This document shows positions 28,546 through 37,960 of a DNA stretch of 64,000 bases, in pieces. Source of the DNA: Planctomycetota bacterium (GTDB lineage Bacteria; Planctomycetota; Planctomycetia; Planctomycetales; Planctomycetaceae). Under the pieces are notes generated by a model. That model was not told the DNA's origin. It ran no database searches and saw only the letters and a program-made list of their open reading frames with translations. The stretch is taken from assembly GCA_018242525.1 (NCBI GenBank), contig JAFEBS010000045.1, forward strand, positions 1-64,000, written 5' to 3'. Each line of letters begins with the position of its first letter. The first letter of the stretch is position 1. The translations under genes and the position numbers were made by a program.

Positions 28546-29868
28546 TCAGGTGACAGCCAGCGCGTCGCTGAGGGCGTCGACAAAAAGATCCGACTCTGTC
28601 GTGGTCAGGCAGAGTGGTGGGCGAACCTTGAGGGTCTGGCCATAGCGGCCTGTGGCTCCGATCAGCACATGGCGGTCTCGCAGAGCATTGATCAACTCCG
28701 TGGCGAGGGCGGGGTTGGGACTGGAAGGATCATCAGGTTGGCAGAGATCGATGCCGAGGAAGAGGCCTGCGCCGCGGACCTCGGCAACGCGGGGATCGTC
28801 GGTCATGATCTTCCCAAGGCGAGCCAGCAGATGGGCGCCAACGCGGGTGGCATTCTGCTGCAACCCCTCACTTTCGATCACGTCCAGGACCGCCATGCCG
28901 GCGGCAGCGGCCAATGCGTTGCCCGCGAATGTGTTGAAATAGCCGACATCGCGGCAGAACATCGCGAGCAGTTCCGGGTGAGTGACCATGGCGGCCATGG
29001 GAAAGCCGTTGCCCATCGGTTTCCCCATCGTGACGATGTCGGGAATCACACCGTGTCGTTCGAACCCCCAGAAGGTGTCGCCGGTCCGAGCAAACCCAGG
29101 CTGGACCTCGTCGGCGATGTAAAGGCAACCGGAGTTTCGCGCGGCGACGACTGCCCGTGCCAGGAATCTCGCGGGATTGGTAAACACTCCGTCTGACGAG
29201 AAGACCGAATCGCAGATGAAGGCCGCGGGTGGATGCCCTCGCCGTTTCAATGTCTCTGCGGCGCGCTGCACGGCCTCGGCGAAGCCCGCCTCGATATCCT
29301 GACCATAGGCAACTCGGCTCGGTGCCGGGATGGTATGCACATATTCGGGCGGTTCGCCGTGTTTATAGGAGGCGGGCGAGATCTCCGTCACCGCAAGGGT
29401 ATTGCCGTGATAAGCGGACTCAGTGACGATCACGCCCCTGCGACCCGTCGCCTTGATTGCAATGCGGAGTGCCAAATCGTTGGCTTCCGAGCCGGTGCAA
29501 CACATGGCCACGTTGGACAATTCCGCGGGAAGCGTTGCCTTCAGACGCTCCAGGTAAGACTCGACACGTCGGTCAAGGTAGCGAGAGTTTGTGTTCAGTT
29601 CAGCCACCTGGGCGGAAATGGCTGAGACGACTCGAGGATGACAGTGTCCAACGGACGACACATTATTGTAGAAGTCGAGATATTGGCTGCCGTCCGCGGC
29701 TTCCATCCAGACACCTTTGGCGCGTACCATCTCGATCGGGCGGCGGTAGAATAGCACTGAGGCGGCGCCGCAATTCTTGAGTCGACGGTCGAGCAGCGGG
29801 TCGCCACCGCCGTCCGATTCGGCGTTGAAGGCATTCATTTCGAGGATTGGACGGGACTTCAATGCCAT
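28546..29868 (-). CDS. Class III aminotransferase / phospho-lyase-like PLP enzyme
   Basis: A 440-residue fold-type I PLP enzyme. Marks are VGHCHPRVVSAI, CCTGSEANDLALRIA, YIADEVQPGFARTG with the PLP aspartate, and MGKPMGNGFPMAAM with the PLP lysine (K in TMGKP). The subgroup resembles AGXT2-like enzymes, which include 5-phosphohydroxy-L-lysine and ethanolamine-phosphate phospho-lyases. It lies 22 bases downstream of an APH-family kinase, so a kinase plus phospho-lyase pathway is plausible; an ordinary transaminase is the alternative. Confidence 0.85.
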   Translation of the reverse strand: MALKSRPILEMNAFNAESDGGGDPLLDRRLKNCGAASVLFYRRPIEMVRAKGVWMEAADGSQYLDFYNNVSSVGHCHPRVVSAISAQVAELNTNSRYLDRRVESYLERLKATLPAELSNVAMCCTGSEANDLALRIAIKATGRRGVIVTESAYHGNTLAVTEISPASYKHGEPPEYVHTIPAPSRVAYGQDIEAGFAEAVQRAAETLKRRGHPPAAFICDSVFSSDGVFTNPARFLARAVVAARNSGCLYIADEVQPGFARTGDTFWGFERHGVIPDIVTMGKPMGNGFPMAAMVTHPELLAMFCRDVGYFNTFAGNALAAAAGMAVLDVIESEGLQQNATRVGAHLLARLGKIMTDDPRVAEVRGAGLFLGIDLCQPDDPSSPNPALATELINALRDRHVLIGATGRYGQTLKVRPPLCLTTTESDLFVDALSDALAVT

Positions 29869-29890
29869 GTCGATGAGCCTTTGCCTGTCA

Positions 29891-30883
29891 TCAAGTCGTA
29901 CTCAAAAAACGATCCGCGAGCTCGATTGTTCCCTCGGTGTAGGGCACCCCCATCGCCTGGGCGGTCGGAGTTTCCGCATGGCTGGCGATCCATGCGGTCA
30001 GTTGTAAACGGCGGAGCATGACGAACACAGGGAGCATCGCAATATCGGCATCCGCGAATTCGGCGCAGCAACGGTAGCCTTCGACCCAGGCCGCTTGCAG
30101 ATCGGATATCGAATCGTCGGTCTCGATGAAACTTACGGCCGCCGCGAAATCAAAGCCGAACCAGCCGAAGCCGCAATCGTCAAAATCGATCACCGCAATT
30201 TGCTGATCCTCGATCAGGAGATTGGCAAGGCGGAGATCGGCATGGATCAGGCCGAACCGTTCGGGACCGGTCCCCCAGATCTGGAGCTTGGTCTCGAGTG
30301 CATTGGCGGCGCGTTGAAGCACCTGTTTTCCTGCGATCGTCAGCCCCAAGCCGTCTCGCCAGTCGCCCCAGTAGGACGTGCGACCAATGGTTGTATCGAA
30401 GTTCCAAGTCTTGCGGCTAAAGCCCGCAGGGAATCTCCAACGCTTTGCATGATCGTGAAGCCGGGCGGTGATGGTGCCAAGCGTGCGAAAACTGTCGGAC
30501 AGATCCTCCGTGGGTGAGGGCTCACGACCCGGCATGAACGCGAAACCAACCACCTGCCGAAACTCGCCGCAATTCTTGAATTCAGCGATATGGCCGCCGC
30601 TGCGTATCGGGTATGGGCGGGGTGCGTTGACGATGTCACAGTCGATCAAATCAGCAAGCCAGGCCAGTTCGGATTCGATCTCCTGGCGATCATGATAACC
30701 CGGACGGTGAACGCGCAGGACGACCGTCGCACCTGTCTCCGGGTCGTCGGCACGGAAGGTTGCGTTCTCGGAAAGATGAAGAAGACGAACCACGCTACGC
30801 GGCGACAACCCCCATTCGCCGACGAGGTCCTGAGTACCGGTGCGAAGTTCCTCCACAAACGCATCGTCATAAAGTCCCGTCAT
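29891..30883 (-). CDS. APH-family phosphotransferase, hydroxylysine-kinase-like
   Basis: A 330-residue kinase of the aminoglycoside/choline phosphotransferase fold: GLIHADLRLANLL (catalytic loop, D in HADLRLAN) and AVIDFDDCGFGWFGFDFA (metal-binding D). GGGAG precedes the ATG by about nine bases. N-terminal residues VVLRVHRPGYH supply the ATP lysine/arginine region. Human hydroxylysine kinase and its partner phospho-lyase belong to these same two families, and the two bacterial genes here are adjacent and codirectional. Substrate inferred, not shown. Confidence 0.83.
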   Translation of the reverse strand: MTGLYDDAFVEELRTGTQDLVGEWGLSPRSVVRLLHLSENATFRADDPETGATVVLRVHRPGYHDRQEIESELAWLADLIDCDIVNAPRPYPIRSGGHIAEFKNCGEFRQVVGFAFMPGREPSPTEDLSDSFRTLGTITARLHDHAKRWRFPAGFSRKTWNFDTTIGRTSYWGDWRDGLGLTIAGKQVLQRAANALETKLQIWGTGPERFGLIHADLRLANLLIEDQQIAVIDFDDCGFGWFGFDFAAAVSFIETDDSISDLQAAWVEGYRCCAEFADADIAMLPVFVMLRRLQLTAWIASHAETPTAQAMGVPYTEGTIELADRFLSTT

Positions 30884-30949
30884 GGAACGACGCTCCCACG
30901 CTGAACCGACTCGTCAATCGAACGGTCGCTGGATATTTGGCTGCGGCAT

Positions 30950-31028
30950 TCAACGCAAAGGTGCAAGGGCGCGAAGACGCAGGAGATCCCCGCCCCATCC
31001 TCTTTGCGCCCTTGCGTCTTGGCGTTGA
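30950..31028. repeat. Imperfect inverted repeat of the cgccaaggcgcaa type
   Basis: Left arm 30950-30976 and right arm 31002-31028 pair with a few mismatches and a gap (shared core gcaagggcgc). It lies in the divergent gap between the APH kinase and the M16 peptidase. Confidence 0.65.
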
Positions 31029-31105
31029 TTTCTTGTTCGACTGTCAACACCACGAAACTATAGCAGCCTGCTCCAGATTGGGTATGGGAAATGGACTTTG
31101 GATGA

Positions 31106-31139
31106 ATCGACTGTGGGCGACGAAGCGTCGACCACAGCC
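31106..31139 (+). repeat. Dispersed palindrome, copy 2
   Basis: 34 bases identical to the reverse complement of 23603-23636. It lies about 170 bases upstream of the M16 peptidase start. Confidence 0.85.
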
Positions 31140-31306
31140 ACTCACCCGAGGCACCAGTGATCGCCACTCCGCAGAAGCGGCACTCTGTTTTCGCCCGTGA
31201 AACTTCCCTGGATTGGTCGGAGCGGGTTTCCTTCGTAACGGCCTGCTGCTACGATTCCCGTCAATCTTTGACAGGTCCGTTCGATTCATGGAAGGAGTCG
31301 CATTTG

Positions 31307-34069
31307 ATGCCGATCCGGAGACCTTTCTTGCTTGTTGCGGCAATTCTCGCTGCCGCCTTCACTCACTCACCACTTCATGCTGCTGAAGCAACCAAACCCA
31401 TGAGTATTACGACGATTGAAGGCATCAGCGAATACCGGTTGGAAAATGGCCTGAAGGTGCTGCTGTTCCCGGACCCCTCCAAGCCCACCGTGACGGTCAA
31501 CATGACCGTCTTCGTCGGCTCACGGCACGAAGGGTATGGTGAAGCCGGGATGGCCCATCTGCTGGAACACATGCTGTTCAAGGGGACACCAGATCATCCC
31601 GCCGTTCCCAAGGCCCTGCAGATGCGCGGTGCCAAATTCAATGGAACGACCTGGCTGGACCGCACGAATTACTACGAAACCCTGCCCGCCAGCGATGAGA
31701 ACCTGGAGTTCGCCATCCGCCTCGAGGCAGATCGGATGATCAACAGCTATGTCAAAGGTGAGGACCTGGCCTCGGAAATGACCGTGGTCCGGAACGAATT
31801 CGAGCGAGGCGAAAACCTGCCGCAGGTGATCCTGGGCCAGCGCATGACCAGCGCCGCGTTCAACTGGCACAACTATGGAAAATCCACAATTGGGAACCGC
31901 GCAGACATCGAACGCGTGCCCGTCGAAAAGCTGCGGGAGTTCTATGTGAAGTATTACCAGCCCGATAATGCGATTGTCATCGTGGCCGGGAAATTCGAAA
32001 AGGAGAAGGCCCTGGAATTCATCGGCAAGCACTTCGGCAGCATTCCCCGTCCGAAGCGCAAGCTGGAACAGACGTATACCGAGGAACCCGCCCAGGACGG
32101 CGAACGCCACGTGACGTTGCGGCGAGTTGGCGAAGTCGCCTTCGTCGGAACATTGTACCACATCCCTTCGGGGGGGCACCCGGACTTTGCCGCCGTGGAT
32201 GTGCTGGAATCAATCCTGACGATGGCTCCGTCCGGACGGTTGTACAAGTCTCTGGTCGAAAAGAAGAAGGCCGCCAGTGTCTCGGGGGCCGCCTACGCGT
32301 TGCACGATCCCGGGATCCTGCGGTTCATGGCCGAAGTCGCCGCCGGAAACACTCCTGAATCCGTCCTCGACACGCTGCTGGACACCATCGAAGTCGTCGT
32401 CGACCAGGGCGTGAAGGACGAGGAACTGGAACGAGCCCGGCAGCGACTGCTGAAGGATCGCGAGCAGCAGGCGTCCAACAGTGCCGGGATCGCCATCCAA
32501 CTGAGTGACTGGGCGGCCCAGGGTGACTGGCGTCTGTATTTCCTCTATCGAGATCGGCTGGAACAGGTGACCGTGAAGGATGTCAACCGTGTTGCCGCGG
32601 CGTACCTGCAGCCCAGCAATCGTACGATCGGAATCTATGTGCCGACCAAGGAAGCTCAGCGAACAACGATTCCGACCAAGCCCAACCTGGCGGAAATGAT
32701 CGGTGAATATAAAGGCCGCGAAGAAACCAGCGTCGGCGAAGCGTTTGACGTGGCTCCGGACAAGATCGAGGCCCGCACGAATCGAATGAAAATCGAAGGC
32801 CTGGATGCCGCACTGCTGTCCAAGAAGAATCGCGGGAACACGGTCGTCCTGAAAATGACCCTGCGTTACGGCAGCGTCGAGACGCTGAAGGGCCTGGGCA
32901 CGGTGGCGGATTTCCTCCCTTCGATGATGACCCGGGGCACGAAGCAATTAACCCGTCAGCAGATCCAGGATCAACTGGATCAGAACCAGGCATCGCTGGG
33001 AGCGAACGGATCGGCCGGTGACATCTCGTTCATGATTCAGACCAAGCGGGACAAGTTGACGGCCGTCCTGGATCTGTTGCGTCAGATCCTGAGGGAACCG
33101 GCATTCCCCGCGGCGGAACTCGACATCCTCAAGCAGGGACAACTGGCGGACCTGAAGCAATCGATGACCGACCCCACGCAACTGGCGGTCAAGACGATTC
33201 GCCGCGCTCTGAGCCCGTACGAATTCGGCGATGTCCGGTACAACCCGACGTTTGACGAAGAGATCAAACTCACAGAATCGCTCGGCGTCGCGGACATCAA
33301 GCAACTGTATACGAACTTCGTGGGCGCACAGGCGGGCCAGATCGTTGTCGTGGGCGATTTCGATGAAGGAGCCACCATCACGGCGCTCAAGGGGATCTTG
33401 AAGGGCTGGAAATCGACTCAGCCATATCAGCGGATTCCCCGCTCGGCCGATGTCGAGATCAAGGCAGACACCATCAAGATTGAAACACCCGACAAGGCGA
33501 ACGCCTTTTACTTTGCGGGGGGCGTCATGCCCATGCGGGACGACGATCCGGACTATCCGGCGCTGATCATCGGCAATTACATCCTGGGTGCAGGGGCACT
33601 GTCATCGCGTCTGGGCGACCGCATTCGACAGAGGGAAGGCCTGTCGTACGGCGTCGGTTCTTCGGTGGTCGCCAGTTCACTGGACAGGCGGGCCACCATC
33701 ACCATTTCCGCCATCTATAATCCCTCAAACCTGGACCGGTTGACGAAGGCAATTCATGAAGAGTTGGACACGCTGCTGATATCCGGCGTGTCGCAAAAGG
33801 AATTGGACGATGCCGTCAAAGGCTACCTGCAGCGTCAGGAAGTGGCCCGTACCGAGGATGTGAATCTGTCGCAGATGCTGGAATCGACGCTGCTGGCAGG
33901 ACGGACGATGTCGTACTACACGCACCATGAGCAGGCGATTCAAAGCCTGACCCCGGAACAGGTCAACGACGCCCTGCGCAAGCATATTGATCCGGCCCAC
34001 ATTCTGACCGCCGTGGCCGGTGATTGGGCCGCGGCGGCCCGTAAGGATTCGACGGCGACCGAAAAGTAG
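31307..34069 (+). CDS. Exported M16-family zinc metallopeptidase
   Basis: 920 residues with two M16 halves. The start at 31307 has AAGGAG nine bases upstream and gives a signal peptide ending PLHAAE. The inverted zinc motif is HLLEH at 84-88, followed by the downstream glutamate region EMTVVRNEFERGENL. The second half (from about residue 490) lacks the HxxEH and forms the non-catalytic lobe, as in pitrilysin-type single-chain enzymes. It probably degrades peptides in the periplasm. A strong terminator follows, so it is a single transcription unit. Confidence 0.93.
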   Translation: MPIRRPFLLVAAILAAAFTHSPLHAAEATKPMSITTIEGISEYRLENGLKVLLFPDPSKPTVTVNMTVFVGSRHEGYGEAGMAHLLEHMLFKGTPDHPAVPKALQMRGAKFNGTTWLDRTNYYETLPASDENLEFAIRLEADRMINSYVKGEDLASEMTVVRNEFERGENLPQVILGQRMTSAAFNWHNYGKSTIGNRADIERVPVEKLREFYVKYYQPDNAIVIVAGKFEKEKALEFIGKHFGSIPRPKRKLEQTYTEEPAQDGERHVTLRRVGEVAFVGTLYHIPSGGHPDFAAVDVLESILTMAPSGRLYKSLVEKKKAASVSGAAYALHDPGILRFMAEVAAGNTPESVLDTLLDTIEVVVDQGVKDEELERARQRLLKDREQQASNSAGIAIQLSDWAAQGDWRLYFLYRDRLEQVTVKDVNRVAAAYLQPSNRTIGIYVPTKEAQRTTIPTKPNLAEMIGEYKGREETSVGEAFDVAPDKIEARTNRMKIEGLDAALLSKKNRGNTVVLKMTLRYGSVETLKGLGTVADFLPSMMTRGTKQLTRQQIQDQLDQNQASLGANGSAGDISFMIQTKRDKLTAVLDLLRQILREPAFPAAELDILKQGQLADLKQSMTDPTQLAVKTIRRALSPYEFGDVRYNPTFDEEIKLTESLGVADIKQLYTNFVGAQAGQIVVVGDFDEGATITALKGILKGWKSTQPYQRIPRSADVEIKADTIKIETPDKANAFYFAGGVMPMRDDDPDYPALIIGNYILGAGALSSRLGDRIRQREGLSYGVGSSVVASSLDRRATITISAIYNPSNLDRLTKAIHEELDTLLISGVSQKELDDAVKGYLQRQEVARTEDVNLSQMLESTLLAGRTMSYYTHHEQAIQSLTPEQVNDALRKHIDPAHILTAVAGDWAAAARKDSTATEK

Positions 34070-34101
34070 TAGCACTGCGGCCGAATGCCTACGCAACGCG
34101 C

Positions 34102-34137
34102 AAGCCGACGTTTCCAAAAACGTCGGCTTGTTCTTTT
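34102..34137 (+). terminator. Rho-independent terminator of the M16 gene
   Basis: A perfect 12-base-pair stem (AAGCCGACGTTT / AAACGTCGGCTT) with a CCAA loop, followed by GTTCTTTT. Confidence 0.85.
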
Positions 34138-34591
34138 CGCGGCGATTACAAAATGGCTTCGGCAAGCCACAACGACAGATGCAGCGACTTGAATTCGTCG
34201 CATTTCTCATTGCCTGCAAATGGTTTCTTCACGTTCGCCATCTACCGTGCGACATGCCCGGATTGTGAGAAACCGCAGGGATTAGATCAGTGTTTCCTGC
34301 TGAGAACAACGCCCCGTTTTGTCCGGCATGACATCTGCTTCAGGTCAATGACCATGTCGGACATCGCGTTTGTGAAAGGAGTCATGATGACAGCAAACTC
34401 GTGCTTTGCCCGCTGACACACCGCCGGAATCCCGCCTACTGTCCAACCCGAGTCGATTGCAGCGGCCCTCGACCAGTCGCCGTTGATCGTCGGTCACAGC
34501 GCCTTTAACCATCGTTCCACGATTGTGAGATCACACGTCCAATCGCTGCGCTGAAGGTCTGCGCACCGATTCAATGTGAAGGATATTTGAA
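34138..34591. other. Gap without a recognisable gene
   Basis: 454 bases between the M16 terminator and the WD40-like gene. I see no repeat or convincing reading frame; the 3' part presumably carries the promoter of the next gene. Confidence 0.5.
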
Positions 34592-35665
34592 ATGACTTCC
34601 AGGTTTGAATTATTGCCGAGACGTCCCGGGCCGTATCGACGGCACGGCCTGATCGCCATCAGCGAATTACTGGTACTGATCTGCATTCTGGCCGGCCTGC
34701 TGTGGCTGGGCTCCCAGTTGATGGCAAGCACCGGTGAATCCCTCTCGGCGACGGCCGACACCAAGTCGAGCAGCGAGCGGTGCGTCTATCGAATTTCCCT
34801 GGATCAATCTGGTAAGCGGCTCTGGGTCTACAGGCCTCGAGAAGGCTTAAAACAGATTCAGCTGGCGACAAAGGAAGTGGAGCAATCGCTGCCGTTTTCC
34901 GCTGCGAATCAATTGGTGGTGTCCCATGATGCTGACGGATTGACGACTGTCATTTGTGACATGGAGGGGAATGTCACTCGGCATCGCGCCGGCGAGGAAA
35001 CTCTGGTTGCTCAAATCAACTCCTTCAATGACATGCCGGTTGACGCCAGTGTCCACGGCAATGTCGCACTGTGCTTGAGCCAGTGCGGCAGGATCGTCGG
35101 CTGGAAACGCGATGATTCAGGCGTCCAGTCCGTTCAGTTCGCGCTGCCCGCCGGACCGCCTCTGCTGCGAATTCGCATCTTGAGCAGTGGCGACCGCGTG
35201 GCCGCGGCGCGGTCGAATGGAGTGGTCTCTTTTCACGATTCCGTAACAGGGGCAGTTGCGGGACCGGAATTGAATGTCGGCGCTGAATGCACCAGCTTTG
35301 CCTGGAGTGACGACGACCGTCTGCTGGCATTCACGACCGTGGATGGTCATCTGCGAGTGATGCGGTTGGCCGAGCAGAGTATCATCTGCGAAGCCAACGT
35401 TTGCTCCGTCGCATCTGCGCGTCCGACGTCGCTTGTCATCTCGCCGGATAGCAGACTGATCGCGGTTGCGATGAATGTTCGGAAGGATATTCAACTGCTG
35501 AACATGGAGTCCGGCGAAGTCGTCGGCAACCTGATCGGGCACGACGGAATTGTCCGGACAATGCAGTTCGGACCTGGTTCAGACTGCCTGTATTCCGGCA
35601 GCTACGACGGGACCGTCCGCGAATGGTCGGTCACCTCGAAGTTGATGATCGCAGTCTTGGACTGA
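34592..35665 (+). CDS. Membrane-anchored WD40-like repeat protein
   Basis: 357 residues; AAGGA lies upstream of the ATG. One transmembrane segment (about residues 21-45, LIAISELLVLICILAGLLWL) follows a basic N-terminus, so the repeat domain should be periplasmic. The body has degenerate WD40-like blades, clearest at the C-terminus: SPDSRLIAVAMNVRKDIQLL, and GHDGIVRTMQFGPGSDCLYS ending SGSYDGTVREWS. The N-terminal motif ISELLVLICIL is a pseudo-TFP-like hydrophobic start but lacks the G/A-FTLIE cleavage site. Function unknown. Confidence 0.75.
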   Translation: MTSRFELLPRRPGPYRRHGLIAISELLVLICILAGLLWLGSQLMASTGESLSATADTKSSSERCVYRISLDQSGKRLWVYRPREGLKQIQLATKEVEQSLPFSAANQLVVSHDADGLTTVICDMEGNVTRHRAGEETLVAQINSFNDMPVDASVHGNVALCLSQCGRIVGWKRDDSGVQSVQFALPAGPPLLRIRILSSGDRVAAARSNGVVSFHDSVTGAVAGPELNVGAECTSFAWSDDDRLLAFTTVDGHLRVMRLAEQSIICEANVCSVASARPTSLVISPDSRLIAVAMNVRKDIQLLNMESGEVVGNLIGHDGIVRTMQFGPGSDCLYSGSYDGTVREWSVTSKLMIAVLD

Positions 35666-35723
35666 CGCCGTCGAATTGCCGCTGGCGGGTGTTCCAGGAT
35701 GCAGACAGTTCGCAATTCTGGAA

Positions 35724-36668
35724 TCAGATCTGGCTGAGTCGTCCCAGGCGCTGGCCATGGGATGCGATTAATTCGACGCTGCCGGCATCCGAGAGCCAAT
35801 TCAATTCGCCAGGCCGGATGGCAGCCAGCGGATCATGCCATTCATCGGTTGCTGGACGAGCCTCGACATCCGCGCCGATGGCCGGATGCAGGCCAATCTC
35901 GGTGCAGCCGCAGGGGCTGGAGAACTGCAGGAACCGGTTCAGCGTATTACGATTCACCAGACCTGCGTGCGCAGTTCCAAAAAAACTGGTGGGGGCTTTC
36001 AATGGGCAGATTTCCGGCAGTCTGCGAAACCGCCCGGCATAGTATCGCTTGATCAAGGCCACGCCAAACGCCACCAATCGTCCTGATCGAAGAACGGTCC
36101 GCGTCAGGACAGGTTCACGGGCGACCCGGATGACGGGGATCGCATACTTACGGGTCAGCTCCGGAATCAATTCCGCCACGCCCGGCAGCAGTTCCAGGTA
36201 TTGGTGCCCGTTCAGATGCGTCGGTTGAAGGTGATGGTCCAGCATCCGTTCGATCTGCAATTGCAGTTCCACCAGGACACCGGGACGAAAGCGAGATCCG
36301 GTGGTCCGCAGTCGACGGAAGACCGCGCCAATCCCGGGGAATTGACCGCGCTCGTTCAAAAGTTCGGCGGGATAGCTGTTGGAAAGCGGCCGACCCTGGG
36401 TCAGATTCAGGTGGATTCCCAGGTCAAACGGATCCAGTGCATCATTCAGTGCTCGACGGCGGTCCGCCGAGGCAATCGCGCCGGCGCGGACATCTTCGGC
36501 CAGTTGCGGCCATGCGGTACAGGCCGCCTCGGCGGCAGGTGCATTGGCCAGCAGCGATGTGCTGGTCAGCAGTCCGTCTCGAAACGCATGCAGGATCCCG
36601 GCATTGACGGCCCCGTTCATGCCATAATCATCGGCATGCAGCACCAGCCACCGATCCGTCGCCGTCAT
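35724..36668 (-). CDS. ChbG/YdjC-family carbohydrate deacetylase
   Basis: A 314-residue YdjC-fold protein that removes N-acetyl groups from sugars. The metal site is marked by LHADDYGMN at residues 10-18 and by THLNGHQYLELLP and GLHPAIG downstream. Its ATG overlaps the stop of the upstream glycosyltransferase by one base (TAATG), so translation is coupled. Inference: it deacetylates the sugar that the glycosyltransferase makes or transfers. The C-terminus of the open frame is intact. Confidence 0.85.
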   Translation of the reverse strand: MTATDRWLVLHADDYGMNGAVNAGILHAFRDGLLTSTSLLANAPAAEAACTAWPQLAEDVRAGAIASADRRRALNDALDPFDLGIHLNLTQGRPLSNSYPAELLNERGQFPGIGAVFRRLRTTGSRFRPGVLVELQLQIERMLDHHLQPTHLNGHQYLELLPGVAELIPELTRKYAIPVIRVAREPVLTRTVLRSGRLVAFGVALIKRYYAGRFRRLPEICPLKAPTSFFGTAHAGLVNRNTLNRFLQFSSPCGCTEIGLHPAIGADVEARPATDEWHDPLAAIRPGELNWLSDAGSVELIASHGQRLGRLSQI

Positions 36669-37552
36669 TATGCCGCCGCTCGCGTCGGAGTCTGGATTTG
36701 TTCGGACGGAATCAGAACGTCGTCCTGGAAGTTGTATTCGCCGCGCAGCGCCTGCCAGCGGACTCGCACCACGTCCAGCAGCATCGGAATCGCGTTTCGA
36801 CTGAGCGAGATGGTCGTGGCATATTCGTTCACGAGAGTCACCGGAACCTTGTGAATTCGAAGTTTCAGGCAATGAGCCAGGAACACGGCTTCTGCATCAA
36901 ACGCAAACCCGTTGATCGTGGATCGCGAGAATATCCCGTGGGCGGCCTGTCGACTGAAAATCTTCAGGCCGCACTGTGTATCGCGAATCTGACGCGACAC
37001 CAGAAAAGTGACGATCCCGCGAAAGATGGCGCTCGCCACCGTCCGCCAGAACTTGCGTTCCACCAGGCTCGACGAATCGTTCATGTCCCGGCTGCCAAAC
37101 ACCGCATCAGCTTGTCCCGCCTGCACGATGTCATAGGCGTTCCGCAAGGCGATCAGGTCATATGGCAAGTCGGCATCGGTAAACGCCACGACGCGACCGG
37201 TCGCCGCCAGCAACCCCTTGCGAACGGCCGATCCCTTGCCACCATTGGGCTGCCGGATTGTGGAAAATCGGGGGCCATAGGCTGCGGCAAGTGTGGCAGT
37301 GTTGTCCTGGCTGCCGTCGTCAACCACGAGCACCCGGTAGTCGAGTCCCCATTGATTCAGGTAGGCCGCCGCGTCCGTGAGTGTTTTCGGCAGTCGAGAT
37401 TCTTCGTTATAGGCCGGGATCACGAGTGTCAAATCGTGATCGGACGGCCGCACGAACGGAATGGAAGCCGTACTGACGTCCGTTGTTGTCGACGTCAGGG
37501 ACACATTTTCATGGTCGTGTTGTTGGTCAGCTTCAGCCCGCACAGCGCACAT
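36668..37552 (-). CDS. Family 2 glycosyltransferase, polyprenyl-phosphate sugar synthase-like
   Basis: 294 residues from the ATG at 37552; upstream frame extension runs into palindromic repeats and is rejected. GT2 signatures: TLVIPAYNEESRLPKTL, VVDDGSQDNT, GKGSAVRKGLLAATG, and AFTDADLPYD, with RDTQCGLKIFSRQAAHGIF resembling ALG5/DPM1-type enzymes that load sugars on a lipid phosphate. No C-terminal membrane helix pair is obvious. Overlapping TAATG couples it to the YdjC deacetylase. The divergent GT87 at 37961 could be the user of the lipid-linked sugar. Confidence 0.85.
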   Translation of the reverse strand: MCAVRAEADQQHDHENVSLTSTTTDVSTASIPFVRPSDHDLTLVIPAYNEESRLPKTLTDAAAYLNQWGLDYRVLVVDDGSQDNTATLAAAYGPRFSTIRQPNGGKGSAVRKGLLAATGRVVAFTDADLPYDLIALRNAYDIVQAGQADAVFGSRDMNDSSSLVERKFWRTVASAIFRGIVTFLVSRQIRDTQCGLKIFSRQAAHGIFSRSTINGFAFDAEAVFLAHCLKLRIHKVPVTLVNEYATTISLSRNAIPMLLDVVRVRWQALRGEYNFQDDVLIPSEQIQTPTRAAA

Positions 37553-37960
37553 TTTCCAATCCCCCCGGTTAGGTGGGGGGGACGGTAGTGGAATCCGCCA
37601 AACGCGGCAAGACCGTTTTTTGACGGAACACCTCGTAACCATGGGGAGTTTGGTCGAGACAACGCCATTGTTCGGCGCGGGTCTCCCGCCCCCTTTGTTC
37701 GGCGCGGGTTTCCCGACCCCGCCGAAACCGCCGACCGAAGGTCTCCTTTTCAAAAACCATCCCCGCAGCTATAGAGCAACGAACTTTCACAGTTCGGCGC
37801 GGGGGCATTGCCTAACACAAGGGGTCGGACCCCAGCGACAGGTATCCGATTTGAACAGAAACCACATTGGGGGGCGGAACTCCTGTTCCAAATCACCGCA
37901 GAGACAGATCACCCAGTTGCATATCGGGTTCGGGAGCCGGAACTTTAAGGATGAATCGTC
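37553..37960. other. Divergent gap with GC-rich repeat units
   Basis: 408 bases between divergent glycosyltransferase genes. It holds two direct copies of ttgttcggcgcgggt (37668 and 37695), part of a third near 37792, each able to form a short GC stem, and a GGGGTCGGACCCC palindrome near 37820-37835. Promoters for both genes probably lie here. No gene is credible. Confidence 0.65.

Noticed and set aside
36698..37588. 296-residue plus-strand frame in the GT2 region
   Set aside because: Antisense to a well-supported glycosyltransferase, histidine- and arginine-rich without motifs.
37553..37753. N-terminal extension of the GT2 gene
   Set aside because: It reads through GC-rich palindromic repeats (PAPNKGG/PAPNNG) and matches no glycosyltransferase N-terminus.
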